64,000 bases of DNA. Origin: Celerinatantimonas sp046054195. Its GTDB lineage: Bacteria > Pseudomonadota > Gammaproteobacteria > Enterobacterales > Celerinatantimonadaceae. The stretch spans positions 1 to 64,000 of the forward strand of contig NZ_JBEQCS010000005.1 in the NCBI RefSeq assembly GCF_046054195.1. Direction: 5' to 3'. This document shows positions 35,618-45,024 of this stretch, in pieces. A program made the position numbers and the translations under genes. The notes under the pieces were generated by a model. That model saw only the letters and a list, made by a program, of their open reading frames with translations. It did no database searches and was not told where the DNA came from. Every line of letters begins with the position of its first letter. Positions within the stretch are counted from its first letter, which is position 1.

Positions 35618-36844
35618 ATGAATAAGTTAGTTGAACGCTTTTTAAGTTATGTTGCCATCGAGACTCAATCTGACAACGAATCCTCACAATGTCCCAGCAC
35701 CGCAGGACAATTAGTTTTAGGCCAGCAATTAAAAGATGAGCTTGTTGCCATGGGGCTCGCTGATGTTTCACTGGATGAAAATGGCTATCTGATGGCGCGC
35801 CTGCCTGGCAATACCAATGGGGTCCCAACCATCGGTTTTATCTCTCATATGGATACCGCACTTGATGAAACAGCCCACAATGTCAAAGCACAAATCGTTG
35901 AAAACTATCCTGGCGGCGACATTACTCTGGGGCAAAGTGGTGAGAAGTTAAGCCCAACCCAATATCCATTTTTAAATGGCTTAATCGGCCACGACCTTAT
36001 TACCACAGATGGCACAACCCTATTAGGTGCCGATGACAAAGCCGGCATTGCCGAAATTTTTACCGCGCTGGCTTATTTAATTGAACACCCAGAAATTCCA
36101 CATGGTGATATCTGTGTTGGTATCACCCCAGATGAAGAGATTGGTCGGGGCGCCGATAAATTTGATGTGAAAAAATTTGGTGCCCAGTGGGCTTACACCA
36201 TCGATGGTGGCAAAGTCGGTGAGCTGGAGTATGAAAACTTTAACGCCTCCAGCGCCACAGTCATTTGCCATGGTGTCAGCGTTCATCCGGGAACGGCCAA
36301 AGACACGCTGGTCAACGCAATGAACATTGCCGCTCAATTCCAACTGATGATGCCACAAGATGAAACGCCAGAAGCCACCGAAGGCCGTGAAGGATTTTAT
36401 CATCTCACCACCATCAAACCTGGGATTGCTCGTACGCAGCTGCACTATATTTTGCGTGACTTTGAAAAAGACGGCATGGCTCGGCGCAAAGCGTTTATAA
36501 AAAGCCAAGTTGAGGCATTAAATGCACGCTTAAGCAAAGGACATGTGGAAGTTGAAATAACCGATAGCTACGCCAATATGGCTGAGCAAATAGCCCCGCA
36601 CCCGCATATCATCGAGATAGCCAAACAAGCGATGCACGAAGCAGGCGTTGAGCCAATCATCACCCCGATTCGTGGTGGCACAGATGGCGCGCGCTTATCC
36701 TATATGGGACTGCCGTGCCCGAACATATTCACTGGGGGCTATAATTTCCACGGCATCCATGAATGTATCAGTATTAACTCGATGCAAAAAGCTGTTGATG
36801 TGATAGTAAAAATTGTGCAATTGACGGCCCAATCAGCCAAATAG
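35618..36844 (+). CDS. pepT: Peptidase T (tripeptide aminopeptidase)
   Basis: An M20 metallopeptidase that removes N-terminal residues from tripeptides. Metal-site motifs are in order: FISHMDTA (His), LGADDKAGIAE (bridging Asp), TPDEEIGRGADKF (catalytic Glu and ligand), TIDGG, and GGTDGARLSYMGLPCPN plus NFHGIHE near the C terminus. Length 408 is standard. Cytosolic zinc enzyme. Its stop lies in the terminator stem. Confidence 0.97.
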   Translation: MNKLVERFLSYVAIETQSDNESSQCPSTAGQLVLGQQLKDELVAMGLADVSLDENGYLMARLPGNTNGVPTIGFISHMDTALDETAHNVKAQIVENYPGGDITLGQSGEKLSPTQYPFLNGLIGHDLITTDGTTLLGADDKAGIAEIFTALAYLIEHPEIPHGDICVGITPDEEIGRGADKFDVKKFGAQWAYTIDGGKVGELEYENFNASSATVICHGVSVHPGTAKDTLVNAMNIAAQFQLMMPQDETPEATEGREGFYHLTTIKPGIARTQLHYILRDFEKDGMARRKAFIKSQVEALNARLSKGHVEVEITDSYANMAEQIAPHPHIIEIAKQAMHEAGVEPIITPIRGGTDGARLSYMGLPCPNIFTGGYNFHGIHECISINSMQKAVDVIVKIVQLTAQSAK

Positions 36845-36868
36845 CGAAATTAAATCGGGCTATTTTTT
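36839..36868 (+). terminator. Intrinsic terminator of pepT
   Basis: AAATAGC and GCTATTT pair around a 13-base loop and run into TTTTTT. The left arm covers the TAG stop codon of pepT. Confidence 0.65.
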
Positions 36869-36944
36869 ACCCGCTTTACTGGGCAACACGGCGCAATCGG
36901 CATATTCTAACAAGAGGTCACTCTAGTTGGTTTAAGGAGAAAAG

Positions 36945-37166
36945 ATGGCTGTTTTCTTGTTAGCATTTGCGCTGTTTTTAATTATCTCTTTGCTGCTATC
37001 GCTTGGTGTGCTCGCCCACCGCAAGCCCATCCAAGGCAGCTGCGGGGGATTATCCAGCATTGGGATTGATAGAGTTTGCGATTGCGAAACACCCTGTGAA
37101 GAACATGCAAAACTTTATCAAATTGAAGAGCCAGAACAGGCAAAAGAGATTCAATCGAACCAATAA
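36945..37166 (+). CDS. nqrM: Na+-NQR maturation protein NqrM
   Basis: A 73-residue protein with one N-terminal membrane helix and then RKPIQGSCGGLSSIG followed by CDCETPCEE. The four conserved Cys and the KPI.GSCGG motif define NqrM, needed for iron placement in the Na+-pumping NADH:quinone reductase. AAGGAG precedes the ATG. Usually it follows nqrF and apbE; here it stands alone, so nqrA-F must be elsewhere. Confidence 0.88.
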   Translation: MAVFLLAFALFLIISLLLSLGVLAHRKPIQGSCGGLSSIGIDRVCDCETPCEEHAKLYQIEEPEQAKEIQSNQ

Positions 37167-37172
37167 TCAAAC

Positions 37173-37199
37173 GATTGGCGGCATGTTAGCTAGCCAATC
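37173..37199. terminator. Hairpin between nqrM and padR
   Basis: GATTGGC and GCCAATC form a seven-base-pair stem with a 13-base loop between convergent genes. Short T-rich sequence follows on the plus strand. Confidence 0.5.
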
Positions 37200-37762
37200 T
37201 ATTCTTGCTTGCTCGCAGCCTGACAATAATTAATACAGCGGTTCATCCATTTAATAATCCCTTCTTCGCGGATGATAGCGCTTTCAAGCAAAATAAAATC
37301 ACCAAAGCGGTCACTTTGATAATCAGGTACGTCTTGGCCTTCATACTGTTTAAAGGTAGTCTTTAGCGTGGTAAGGCGTTTTACATGCTGGGCTTTTTGG
37401 TGTTCCAGCAGATGAATGCGCTCAGATAGCGGCAAGTTGTTACAAAAATACATTCGGACTCGAAACACATCTTTTGCCGTTCGAGCAATCGGCTCTTCAG
37501 TATCCAGCCAGTTTAAAAATTCCTCTTTTCCTTTTTCAGTCAGCTGATACTGTTTTTTCTCCAAGACATCACCACTGATTTCAATATCAAAAGTAACATC
37601 ACCTTCGTCATGAAGCTTTTTCAGTTCGGTGTAGATCTGACTATGTTTAGCGTGCCAGAATTCGGCTAATTCATAGTCAAATTCCTTCCACAAATCATAG
37701 CCCGTCATCGGACGTCGGCTTAATAACCCCAAAATTGCATATTTAAGAACACGTGTAGCCAT
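37199..37762 (-). CDS. PadR-family transcriptional regulator
   Basis: A 187-residue protein: N-terminal winged helix (VLKYAILGLLSRRPMTGYDLWKEF, SQIYTELKKLHDEGDV, KKQYQLTEKGKEEFL) and a C-terminal helical dimerisation domain (YFCNNLPLSERIHLLEHQKAQ). This is the PadR/Vir_act_alpha_C layout. The start before ATRVLKYA is chosen by homology. It is divergent from the MFS carrier and flavin reductase with an ATGT-N8-ACAT operator between. PadR repressors normally respond to phenolic acids or other aromatics. Confidence 0.9.
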   Translation of the reverse strand: MATRVLKYAILGLLSRRPMTGYDLWKEFDYELAEFWHAKHSQIYTELKKLHDEGDVTFDIEISGDVLEKKQYQLTEKGKEEFLNWLDTEEPIARTAKDVFRVRMYFCNNLPLSERIHLLEHQKAQHVKRLTTLKTTFKQYEGQDVPDYQSDRFGDFILLESAIIREEGIIKWMNRCINYCQAASKQE

Positions 37763-37856
37763 ATCGATTCTGTCACAAATTTTTATTGAGAATATCACGC
37801 CTAAAAAGATACCAACAGTGAACATGATTTGAGACAAAGAATATGACAACTAAAAC

Positions 37857-37872
37857 ATGTCAACATTTACAT
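37857..37872. promoter_or_regulatory. PadR operator ATGT-N8-ACAT
   Basis: ATGT-CAACATTT-ACAT matches the known PadR-box consensus exactly. It lies midway between the padR start (37762) and the MFS gene (37934), so it can control both. Confidence 0.8.
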
Positions 37873-37933
37873 ATATTTGAAAAGCATAATTTCAATGAAC
37901 AGTTTTATATTTAATTAAATTTTTGGGAGCAAT

Positions 37934-39172
37934 ATGGACTATTCAAAAAAACGCTGGCTGGTCTTACTCGCCTGCTGCTTTATCAATTTATGCATCGGCT
38001 CAATGTATGCCTGGAGCGTGTTTGCCGCGCCAATGGCGCATTACTTACAGCAGCTTAATGGCACTGCCATTAGCGCATCTGACTTAGCGATTGTATTTAT
38101 TGTTTGTAACTCAGTTGGCCCAATTACGATGATCACCGGCGGCAAAATTAATGATGCCTTTGGCCCGAAAGTCGTAATTTTTGTTGGCGGACTGATGTTC
38201 GGTGGCGGCATGATTTTGTGCGGTTTTGCCACATCTGTATCGCAACTGGTCTGGGCATACGGACTGCTCACAGGCTTAGGTTTGGGAATGGTTTATGGCT
38301 CAACTATCAGCACCTCCATTAAATTCTTTCCCGATAAACGAGGCCTGGTTGGTGGATTAACAACCGCACTCTTTGGCATTAGTTCGGTGATTATTCCGCC
38401 GATTGCTTCAGCCATTACGGAAAACCTAGGCGTCATCGCTTCATTTAAAATTATTGGTCTGGCATTTTTACTGATTGTCTGTATTTGTGCACTGTTCATT
38501 ACCAAATGCCCAGCTGATTTCAAACCCGCTGGCTGGCAGCCCCATAACATTCAATCAGCTCATCGTGGCGCAGATAAAAACTGGTTAGAGATGCTCAAAT
38601 CCCCAGTATTTTATCTATTGATGATCCTCTTAACTTGCGGCGCGGTTGCTGGATTAATGTGTATCGCAATGGCGGCTCCTCTGGCCCAAAAACTGATTGG
38701 CATGAGCACGCTTGAAGCCACTGCAGCCGTTTCAACACTGGCGCTATTTAATGTGCTGGGCCGTGTGGTTGCAGGATTTTTATCTGACAAATTTGGCCGC
38801 GTGAATACTCTGGCAATGGCCTGCGTATTATCCATCATCGGTTTGTACCTTCTTTATGGAGCCGGCGTTGGTGATACCAAAGTCTTCTATATCAGCATCG
38901 CGATTATCGGCATCTGTTTTGGTGCATTCATGGGCGTCTTCCCAGGGCTGACCGCCGATCAATTTGGCGCAAAAAATAACAGCGTGAACTTCGGCATTAT
39001 GTTCTGCGGCTTTGCTATCGCAGGCTATGTCGGACCAACCATCATGGGCCATGTTTATCACGCCACAGCAAGCTACAAAGGTGCTTTCTTAATTGGTATC
39101 GGCTTTTGCATCGTCGGCTTGCTCTCAACATTTGCTTATCGCGTTACCAACCGTAACGCGGTGACTCAATAG
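37934..39172 (+). CDS. OFA-family MFS carboxylate transporter
   Basis: A 12-helix major facilitator of the oxalate/formate antiporter (OFA) type: KKRWLVLLACCFINLCIGSM start with YAWSVF in helix 1, GGKINDAFGPK in loop 2-3, YGLLTGLGLGMVYG, FFPDKRGLVGG after helix 4, and a second-half LSDKFGR. GGGAG lies upstream of the ATG. Divergent from padR and 28 bases upstream of the reductase. It probably imports or exchanges the organic acid used by that enzyme. Confidence 0.88.
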   Translation: MDYSKKRWLVLLACCFINLCIGSMYAWSVFAAPMAHYLQQLNGTAISASDLAIVFIVCNSVGPITMITGGKINDAFGPKVVIFVGGLMFGGGMILCGFATSVSQLVWAYGLLTGLGLGMVYGSTISTSIKFFPDKRGLVGGLTTALFGISSVIIPPIASAITENLGVIASFKIIGLAFLLIVCICALFITKCPADFKPAGWQPHNIQSAHRGADKNWLEMLKSPVFYLLMILLTCGAVAGLMCIAMAAPLAQKLIGMSTLEATAAVSTLALFNVLGRVVAGFLSDKFGRVNTLAMACVLSIIGLYLLYGAGVGDTKVFYISIAIIGICFGAFMGVFPGLTADQFGAKNNSVNFGIMFCGFAIAGYVGPTIMGHVYHATASYKGAFLIGIGFCIVGLLSTFAYRVTNRNAVTQ

Positions 39173-39200
39173 TTTTTTGTTAAAAATTTGGAAGTAGATT

Positions 39201-41153
39201 ATGAACAGGAAATATCCTCACCTCACCCGCCCAATACGAATTGGTAACGTTTATTTTCGTAACCGTATGTTTGGTGCCCCCATGGGAGGAACCGACATCA
39301 CTGCTGACTGCAATATTGGTCCAGCGTCCACAGCTTTTTACGAGTATCGGGCCAAAGGTGGCGTTGCAAATGTGACGGTCAGTGAGTTGGTGGTTCATCC
39401 TAAAACCGAAGGCTCACATATGTACCACCTGGACTTACAAACTCCAGGGTCGCTGGCAAGTTTCACTTACACCGCCGATGCGATTCGTCGCCATGGTGCA
39501 ATTGCCAGCGTCGAGCTTTCACACTCAGGACAATACGCCGGAACTTATCTCACCGACAAAGATAAAAAAGATGGCCTATACCAGTGGGGACCTAGCGAAA
39601 CGGTGCGCGCTGATGGCCGAGCAGTTCACCAACTAACCGAAGAGCTGATTTCTGAAATCGTAGCGGCTTATGGTGAAAAAGCAGCACTTGCGAAAAAAGC
39701 GGGATTTGAGATGGTCATGGTCCACGGTGGCCATGGCTGGCTCGTCAACCAGTTCTTATCCCCTTACTTTAATAAACGAACTGACCGTTATGGCGGCAGC
39801 TTAGAAAACCGTGTTCGTTTTGCCCAAGAAGTTCTCGACAGTGTGCGCAAAGCCGTTGGCCCTGGTTTCCCAATTGAATTTCGCTTAAGTGGTTCGGAGC
39901 TTTTTGATGGCGGATACGATTTAAACGAAGGGGTAGAAATTGCCAAACTGCTTGAAAGTCGCATCGACCTTTTGCATGTATCCGCGGGGACCTATCAACG
40001 CGGTTTTGGGGTCACTCACCCATCCATGTTCTTACCACACGGCAGCAACGTCTATCTAGCCGCTGAGATTAAAAAACATGTCAGTGTGCCAGTTGCGACC
40101 ATTGGCGGATTAAACGATCCCGCGCAGATGGAAGAGATTATCGCATCAGGCAAAGCGGACATTGTTGAAATGGCTCGGGCACTTTTAGCCGACCCTGAAC
40201 TGCCGAAAAAAGTGATGCTCAATCAGGACGATCACATCGTTCGCTGTTTACGTTGCTACACCTGTATGGCTGAGCGTGCCACAACTTCAACTCGCCGCTG
40301 CACTGTTAACCCGATCATTGGCCGAGAATTAGATGGCATGGAAATTTTGCCAGCAGCCCAGAGTAAAAAAGTACTGGTTGTCGGTGCAGGCCCGGGTGGA
40401 CTTCGCGCAGCTCTGACCGCAGCCAAACGAGGCCATCAAGTAATTCTGTGCGAACAACACAATGAAGTGGGTGGCATTTTAGTTGGTGAACAAGCGATTT
40501 CATTTAAACAAGAGATGTATCAGCTGGGTATTACGCTTGGCAAATTATGCCAAGAAGCAGGCGTTGAAATCCGCCTCAATACTCGTGTTGATAAAGCATA
40601 CGCCGATGCCGTTGGTGCCGATGTAATTATCATCGCTGTTGGCTCTGCGCCATTTGTGCCACCGATTAAAGGCATTGATGGTGACAACGTGATTCAAATC
40701 ACCGACCTTCATCATCACAATCAAGATGAATTAGGCAATGACATCATCGTACTCGGTGGTGGCCTCGCTGGCTGTGAAGCGGCTATTCATCTGGCAAGAA
40801 AACATAAACATGTGAAACTTGTAGAGATGAATGATGAGCTCTCTCCTGATGCGAATATTCGTCATCGGCCGCTGCTTTTAGCTGAAATTGAGCGCCAGAA
40901 AATCGAAGTGCTTAAAGATCACAAAGCAGTTGAGATCTCAGCACACGGTATTCGTTGTGAAGATGAGCAAGGAAATGTAGTCGATTTAACTGGTGAGCAG
41001 ATTATCTGCGCACTGGGCCAGCGCTCACGGCGTAGCGCAGTCGATGAGTTATGGGACAGCGCACCGCTCGTGTCCCAAATTGGTGATTGTGTGAAAGTCT
41101 CAACCATTACCACCGCTGTTTACCAAGGTCACCACGCTGCGATGGATATCTAA
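39201..41153 (+). CDS. NADH:flavin oxidoreductase, 2,4-dienoyl-CoA reductase/BaiCD type
   Basis: A three-domain flavoprotein of 650 residues. Residues 1-370 form an Old Yellow Enzyme TIM barrel (FMN) with HGGHGWLVNQFLSPYFNKRTD. A 4Fe-4S site follows: CLRCYTC...RRCTVNP near 346-368. Then an FAD/NAD(P) half with VVGAGPGGLRAALTAAKRGH (about 391) and a second dinucleotide fold (IIVLGGGLAGCEAAIHLA). Such enzymes reduce alpha,beta-unsaturated acids or CoA esters. With PadR control an aromatic or cinnamate-like substrate is inferred. Confidence 0.9.
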   Translation: MNRKYPHLTRPIRIGNVYFRNRMFGAPMGGTDITADCNIGPASTAFYEYRAKGGVANVTVSELVVHPKTEGSHMYHLDLQTPGSLASFTYTADAIRRHGAIASVELSHSGQYAGTYLTDKDKKDGLYQWGPSETVRADGRAVHQLTEELISEIVAAYGEKAALAKKAGFEMVMVHGGHGWLVNQFLSPYFNKRTDRYGGSLENRVRFAQEVLDSVRKAVGPGFPIEFRLSGSELFDGGYDLNEGVEIAKLLESRIDLLHVSAGTYQRGFGVTHPSMFLPHGSNVYLAAEIKKHVSVPVATIGGLNDPAQMEEIIASGKADIVEMARALLADPELPKKVMLNQDDHIVRCLRCYTCMAERATTSTRRCTVNPIIGRELDGMEILPAAQSKKVLVVGAGPGGLRAALTAAKRGHQVILCEQHNEVGGILVGEQAISFKQEMYQLGITLGKLCQEAGVEIRLNTRVDKAYADAVGADVIIIAVGSAPFVPPIKGIDGDNVIQITDLHHHNQDELGNDIIVLGGGLAGCEAAIHLARKHKHVKLVEMNDELSPDANIRHRPLLLAEIERQKIEVLKDHKAVEISAHGIRCEDEQGNVVDLTGEQIICALGQRSRRSAVDELWDSAPLVSQIGDCVKVSTITTAVYQGHHAAMDI

Positions 41154-41175
41154 CGCTTTTTAAACTTAATATGTT

Positions 41176-41210
41176 AAATCCGATATCAGCTTATGATGTC
41201 GGATTTTTTT
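41176..41210 (+). terminator. Intrinsic terminator of reductase operon
   Basis: AAATCCGATATCA, loop GCTTA, TGATGTCGGATTT: 13-base-pair stem with one G-T pair, then TTTTT. Confidence 0.85.
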
Positions 41211-41474
41211 ATGTCTAAAACACAATACGGTTAGATGACTAAAACTGTCGCTGCATCAGTCACTTCAATTTATGTGTAAACCGAACATTCTGAGGGTGTT
41301 TATCCAAACTGATAATCCATGTATGATACCGCGCATTCAACAATGATGGACCGATAGATATTCACTCAATCTGGTGCTTTATTGTATAGATGAATATCAA
41401 TCCGCACCGAACACGCACTTCTCAGTTCAAAATTTCACAACTTAATGAATTTAAAGATAGAGACACAATCTAGA
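41211..41474. other. Spacer before MATE gene
   Basis: No gene or clear hairpin. It should contain the MATE promoter. The ribosome-binding site of the MATE gene is poor, so its start is uncertain. Confidence 0.35.
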
Positions 41475-42800
41475 ATGAATCATTTAGCGAAACAGCTTTA
41501 CCGCATGACCTGGCCGATGATCTTCGGCGTACTCGCACTGATGAGCTTCCAGCTGATAGACAGTGCTTTTATTGGTCAGCTTGGCGTTGTTCCGCTAGCG
41601 GTTCAAGGTTTTACCATGCCTGTGCAAATGGTGATGATTGGCTTACAAGTAGGGCTTGGGATTGCTACAACGGCTGTCATTGCCAAAGCATTAGGCGCCC
41701 ATCAACAGCGTTATGCCAAGCAACTCGGAGCATTGATTGTCACCATGGGCGGCGCGGGAATGGCGCTGATTTGTGTGGTGATTTACTTTCTTCGAGGTGT
41801 GATTTTACCGCTCCTTGGAGCAGACCATTCGGTCGAAAGTATCGTCGATAGCTACTGGCTTTGGTGGCTTGGCAGTGTCTGGCTTAGCGCCTTTATCTAT
41901 TTTCTCTACAGCGTGAGCCGAGCCAATGGGAACACGAAGTTACCCGGTCTGGTGATGGTATTAACCAGCTTATTAAATCTGGCATTAGATCCGCTGTTTA
42001 TCTTCGTATTTCATCTGGGCATTAACGGCGCAGCCATCGCTACCATCATCGCTTTTGCGATTGGAATTGCCATTGTTGCTCCCAAAATATTGGCTCAACA
42101 TTGGGTATTGTTTGATTGGCACGATCTAAATATCAAACGCAGTTTACTCGATATTTTACATATCATGGGCCCGGCTATGCTAAGCCAATTGATGCCATCA
42201 ATATCGTCAATGCTGGCGACTAAATTGCTGGCCTCTTATGGCACTGCAGCGGTTGCCGCATGGGCACTAGGTGCTCGCTATGAGCTATTTTCTATTGTAG
42301 CAATTTTGGCGCTCACCATGTCGCTGCCACCATTTGTCTCGCGTTTGCTCGGACAACGTAAAATAGCAGATATCCGCGCTTTGGTTCATTGTGCCGTCAT
42401 TTTCGTACTGGGATTTCAACTGCTGATAGCGCTGATCACTTTTGCCATCGCGCCGCTCTTAACTCAGGTGATGACAAGCGCTGAAACTGTCGCGCAGATT
42501 TTGCATAACTATCTGTTAATCGTGCCGTTTAGCTTTGGTTTGCTCGGCACCTGTATGATCATGGTGTCAGTTGCCAATGCTCTGGGTAAATCATATGTGG
42601 CGCTGATCATTTCGATACTGCGGTTGTTTGTCTTCTATCTGCCGTGTCTGTGGGTGGGCGCGTATCTGGGTGAGTTGTATGGAGCCTTTTTTGGCGCGCT
42701 GGTCGGTAATTTACTCGCAGGAATTGCAGCTTACGCTATCTACGTAAAAACGCTTAACAAGCTAACGCATTCCATCCCAGCGAATGCGGCGACCCAATAA
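41475..42800 (+). CDS. MATE-family efflux transporter
   Basis: A 12-helix cation-coupled exporter of the MatE family. N-terminal LYRMTWPMIFGVLALMSFQLIDSAFIGQLG and the repeated second half starting near LDILHIMGPAMLSQLMPSI are the two MatE domains. Length is about 441. The start at 41475 gives the usual N terminus; an in-frame ATG lies at 41445. Substrate (drugs, dyes or metabolites) cannot be told from sequence. Confidence 0.9.
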   Translation: MNHLAKQLYRMTWPMIFGVLALMSFQLIDSAFIGQLGVVPLAVQGFTMPVQMVMIGLQVGLGIATTAVIAKALGAHQQRYAKQLGALIVTMGGAGMALICVVIYFLRGVILPLLGADHSVESIVDSYWLWWLGSVWLSAFIYFLYSVSRANGNTKLPGLVMVLTSLLNLALDPLFIFVFHLGINGAAIATIIAFAIGIAIVAPKILAQHWVLFDWHDLNIKRSLLDILHIMGPAMLSQLMPSISSMLATKLLASYGTAAVAAWALGARYELFSIVAILALTMSLPPFVSRLLGQRKIADIRALVHCAVIFVLGFQLLIALITFAIAPLLTQVMTSAETVAQILHNYLLIVPFSFGLLGTCMIMVSVANALGKSYVALIISILRLFVFYLPCLWVGAYLGELYGAFFGALVGNLLAGIAAYAIYVKTLNKLTHSIPANAATQ

Positions 42801-42802
42801 CG

Positions 42803-42826
42803 AAAAGGGCCGAATAAATCGGCCCT
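42803..42826. terminator. Terminator shared by MATE and chemoreceptor genes
   Basis: AGGGCCGA and TCGGCCCT form a perfect eight-base-pair stem with a five-base loop. On the minus strand TTTTCG follows, so it serves the chemoreceptor gene best. Confidence 0.75.
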
Positions 42827-42831
42827 AACCA

Positions 42832-44997
42832 CTATTTTTTCAATTTAAACTGCGCAATCAAAACGCTTAACTGTTCAGATGCTTCTGACAGACGATTTGA
42901 CGATTCAGCACAGCGCTCTGAGTTATTGCTATTTTGCTGAGTGACCTCATCAATCTGATGGATCCCTTCGCTGACTTGATCAGAGCCTTGCGCCTGCTCA
43001 TTGGCAGCAATGGCAATTTCATTGACCAAAGTGGCCGATTCACTGGCTTTGTCCACAATTGAATGCAACGACTGCGCCGTTTGCTGTGAAAGCTCAATCC
43101 CGCGCTGAGTGCGCAGCGCTGAGGCATCAATCAGTGAGGATGTCTGCTGCACTGCTTCGGCACTTCTTGCCGCGAGCTGGCGAACTTCATCCGCGACCAC
43201 CGCAAAACCCCGGCCCTGCTCACCGGCACGAGCCGCTTCAATCGCAGCATTCAGGGCAAGCAAGTTGGTCTGTTCGGCTATCGATTCAATGGTGCGAATA
43301 ATATCGTTGATATCTTTGCCTGAGCTTTCTATCTCTTGCATCGCTTGTTGCAGCTCATTCATCAACTCATTGCCCTGCGTGGCCGAGTCCATCGATTGTT
43401 GAGAGAGCTGGCTTGCTTTATCGGCATTGACCGAGCTTTGCCGCACTTGCTGGGCTATCTGGCTAATAGTTGCACTTATCTGCGTAACGGCAGCAGCCGA
43501 TTCAGTCGCACCGCTGGCAAGGTCATGGCTAAGGTCAGCTACTTCCATAGCATTAGAGCCGATAAATTCAGAGCGCTGTTTAATTTCACCCACCAAACGG
43601 TTCAAATCACTCACCATCTGCGAAAGTGCTTTGCCGAGTTGATCGTGTTCAGATGCAAGCTCGACCGTCTGCGTTAGATCGCCCTGCGAGATTTTCTCAG
43701 CCACTATCACATGTTGCTGCAAGCTATCCGCCATATTATCTAAAGCTTCAGCAAGCTGGCCAATTTCATCATGGCTGTGGTAGTTAAGCCGCTGAGAAAA
43801 ATCACCTTTGGAAATCGTTTTTGCCATCCTGACCGCACGCAAAATTGGCTGTGACAGACTCCGAGCCATCCAAATTAAAGCGCCCAAAGCCAAGATAGAA
43901 ACAACCAAGCCAATAATAATCTGCCAGATCATATCGCTATCTGCAGCTTTGGCCATTTGCCCGCTTAGCTCAGTGACATTGGCTAAAACCACACTTCGAT
44001 CCACACGAATAATAATCGCCCACAGGCTATCCGATGTTCCAAGAGTAATAGGAGAGAAAACTTCTATTTTCTTTTTATCGCTCTGGCTAAAAATGGCAAC
44101 TTTGCCCGCTTTGACCGTGTCGAAAAAGCGCTGATATTGAGCTCCAAACAGCGCCTGCATTGACCCACCAATGGTCTCGGGTTTTTCACTATCGGCTATC
44201 ACCAGCCCTTGACTGGTCACAATACTGACCTCGGCCTGGCCATTATAGAGTTTGGCAGCGACCTGTTTACTCAGTGACTGAATAAATTGCAGATTATAAT
44301 CGGTACCGATGACCCCTAAGAATTTACCGTTAACCAAAACGGGTGCCGATAAAGTTGCCAGCCAAACATCTTTGCCTTGTACCACATAAGGAAGCGGCGC
44401 TGTCACAGCTGGTTTATGGGTAAGTTTGGGCTGAATATACCAACCCCCTTTGGCCACGCCATTTGGGTGTTTGGCATCGGAGTCATATTCAACCAAAGCC
44501 TGCACATTAATATTGCCTTGGCCATCACGCGTCCAATATGGCGTAAAACGACCCGTTTGCAGATTATTTCCCATCGAGTCATTGCGATTGTCACTATCTT
44601 TACCGTCAAAAGCATCTGGCTCCCAGGCACTATAAACGCCGTTGAGATCCGGATGCGCTTCTAGCAAATTGCGCAGTACATAGTTAAATTCTGCTCGTGA
44701 GAACTCTTGAGGCCCGGATTGCTCAAAGCTTTTGTCAGCCGACATCTCTTTGGCCATTGTTTGAGCAGTTAAAAGCCCTGGTTCTAAGCGCCGACTAATT
44801 GCATGTCCATAAGCAGTGGCTGTACTTTTAAGCTCATCTAGCGTACTTTTTTCAACCAACGTGCTCACCCGACTTGAAACCAGCTCTTGGGTTTTCACCG
44901 CTGAAAAAACACTGTAGCCAACGAGCAAACCTGCGGTTACTAACAGACACAATCCTGCGACAACCGCTATCTTTCCTTGAATAGATTTTAACTTCAT
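42832..44997 (-). CDS. Methyl-accepting chemotaxis protein with dCache sensor
   Basis: A membrane chemoreceptor of 721 residues. TM1 is about residues 8-30; a large periplasmic dCache-type domain follows (GGWYIQPKLTHKPAVTAP and GTDYNLQFIQSL are family marks); TM2 is near 357-382 (IIIGLVVSILALGALIWMA). A HAMP unit (QPILRAVRMAKTISKGDF) and a second HAMP-like unit come next, and then the signalling hairpin with EQTNLLALNAAIEAARAG. No C-terminal CheR/CheB pentapeptide is present. The start is the ATG after AAGGAA. The ligand is unknown; dCache domains often bind amino acids. Confidence 0.93.
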   Translation of the reverse strand: MKLKSIQGKIAVVAGLCLLVTAGLLVGYSVFSAVKTQELVSSRVSTLVEKSTLDELKSTATAYGHAISRRLEPGLLTAQTMAKEMSADKSFEQSGPQEFSRAEFNYVLRNLLEAHPDLNGVYSAWEPDAFDGKDSDNRNDSMGNNLQTGRFTPYWTRDGQGNINVQALVEYDSDAKHPNGVAKGGWYIQPKLTHKPAVTAPLPYVVQGKDVWLATLSAPVLVNGKFLGVIGTDYNLQFIQSLSKQVAAKLYNGQAEVSIVTSQGLVIADSEKPETIGGSMQALFGAQYQRFFDTVKAGKVAIFSQSDKKKIEVFSPITLGTSDSLWAIIIRVDRSVVLANVTELSGQMAKAADSDMIWQIIIGLVVSILALGALIWMARSLSQPILRAVRMAKTISKGDFSQRLNYHSHDEIGQLAEALDNMADSLQQHVIVAEKISQGDLTQTVELASEHDQLGKALSQMVSDLNRLVGEIKQRSEFIGSNAMEVADLSHDLASGATESAAAVTQISATISQIAQQVRQSSVNADKASQLSQQSMDSATQGNELMNELQQAMQEIESSGKDINDIIRTIESIAEQTNLLALNAAIEAARAGEQGRGFAVVADEVRQLAARSAEAVQQTSSLIDASALRTQRGIELSQQTAQSLHSIVDKASESATLVNEIAIAANEQAQGSDQVSEGIHQIDEVTQQNSNNSERCAESSNRLSEASEQLSVLIAQFKLKK

Positions 44998-45024
44998 CAA
45001 TTGTTTCCTTACCCAACTAATCAA

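Noticed and set aside
43059..44134. Long plus-strand frames opposite the chemoreceptor gene
   Set aside because: They are antisense shadows of a well-supported receptor gene with repetitive Ala/Ser/Gln codons.
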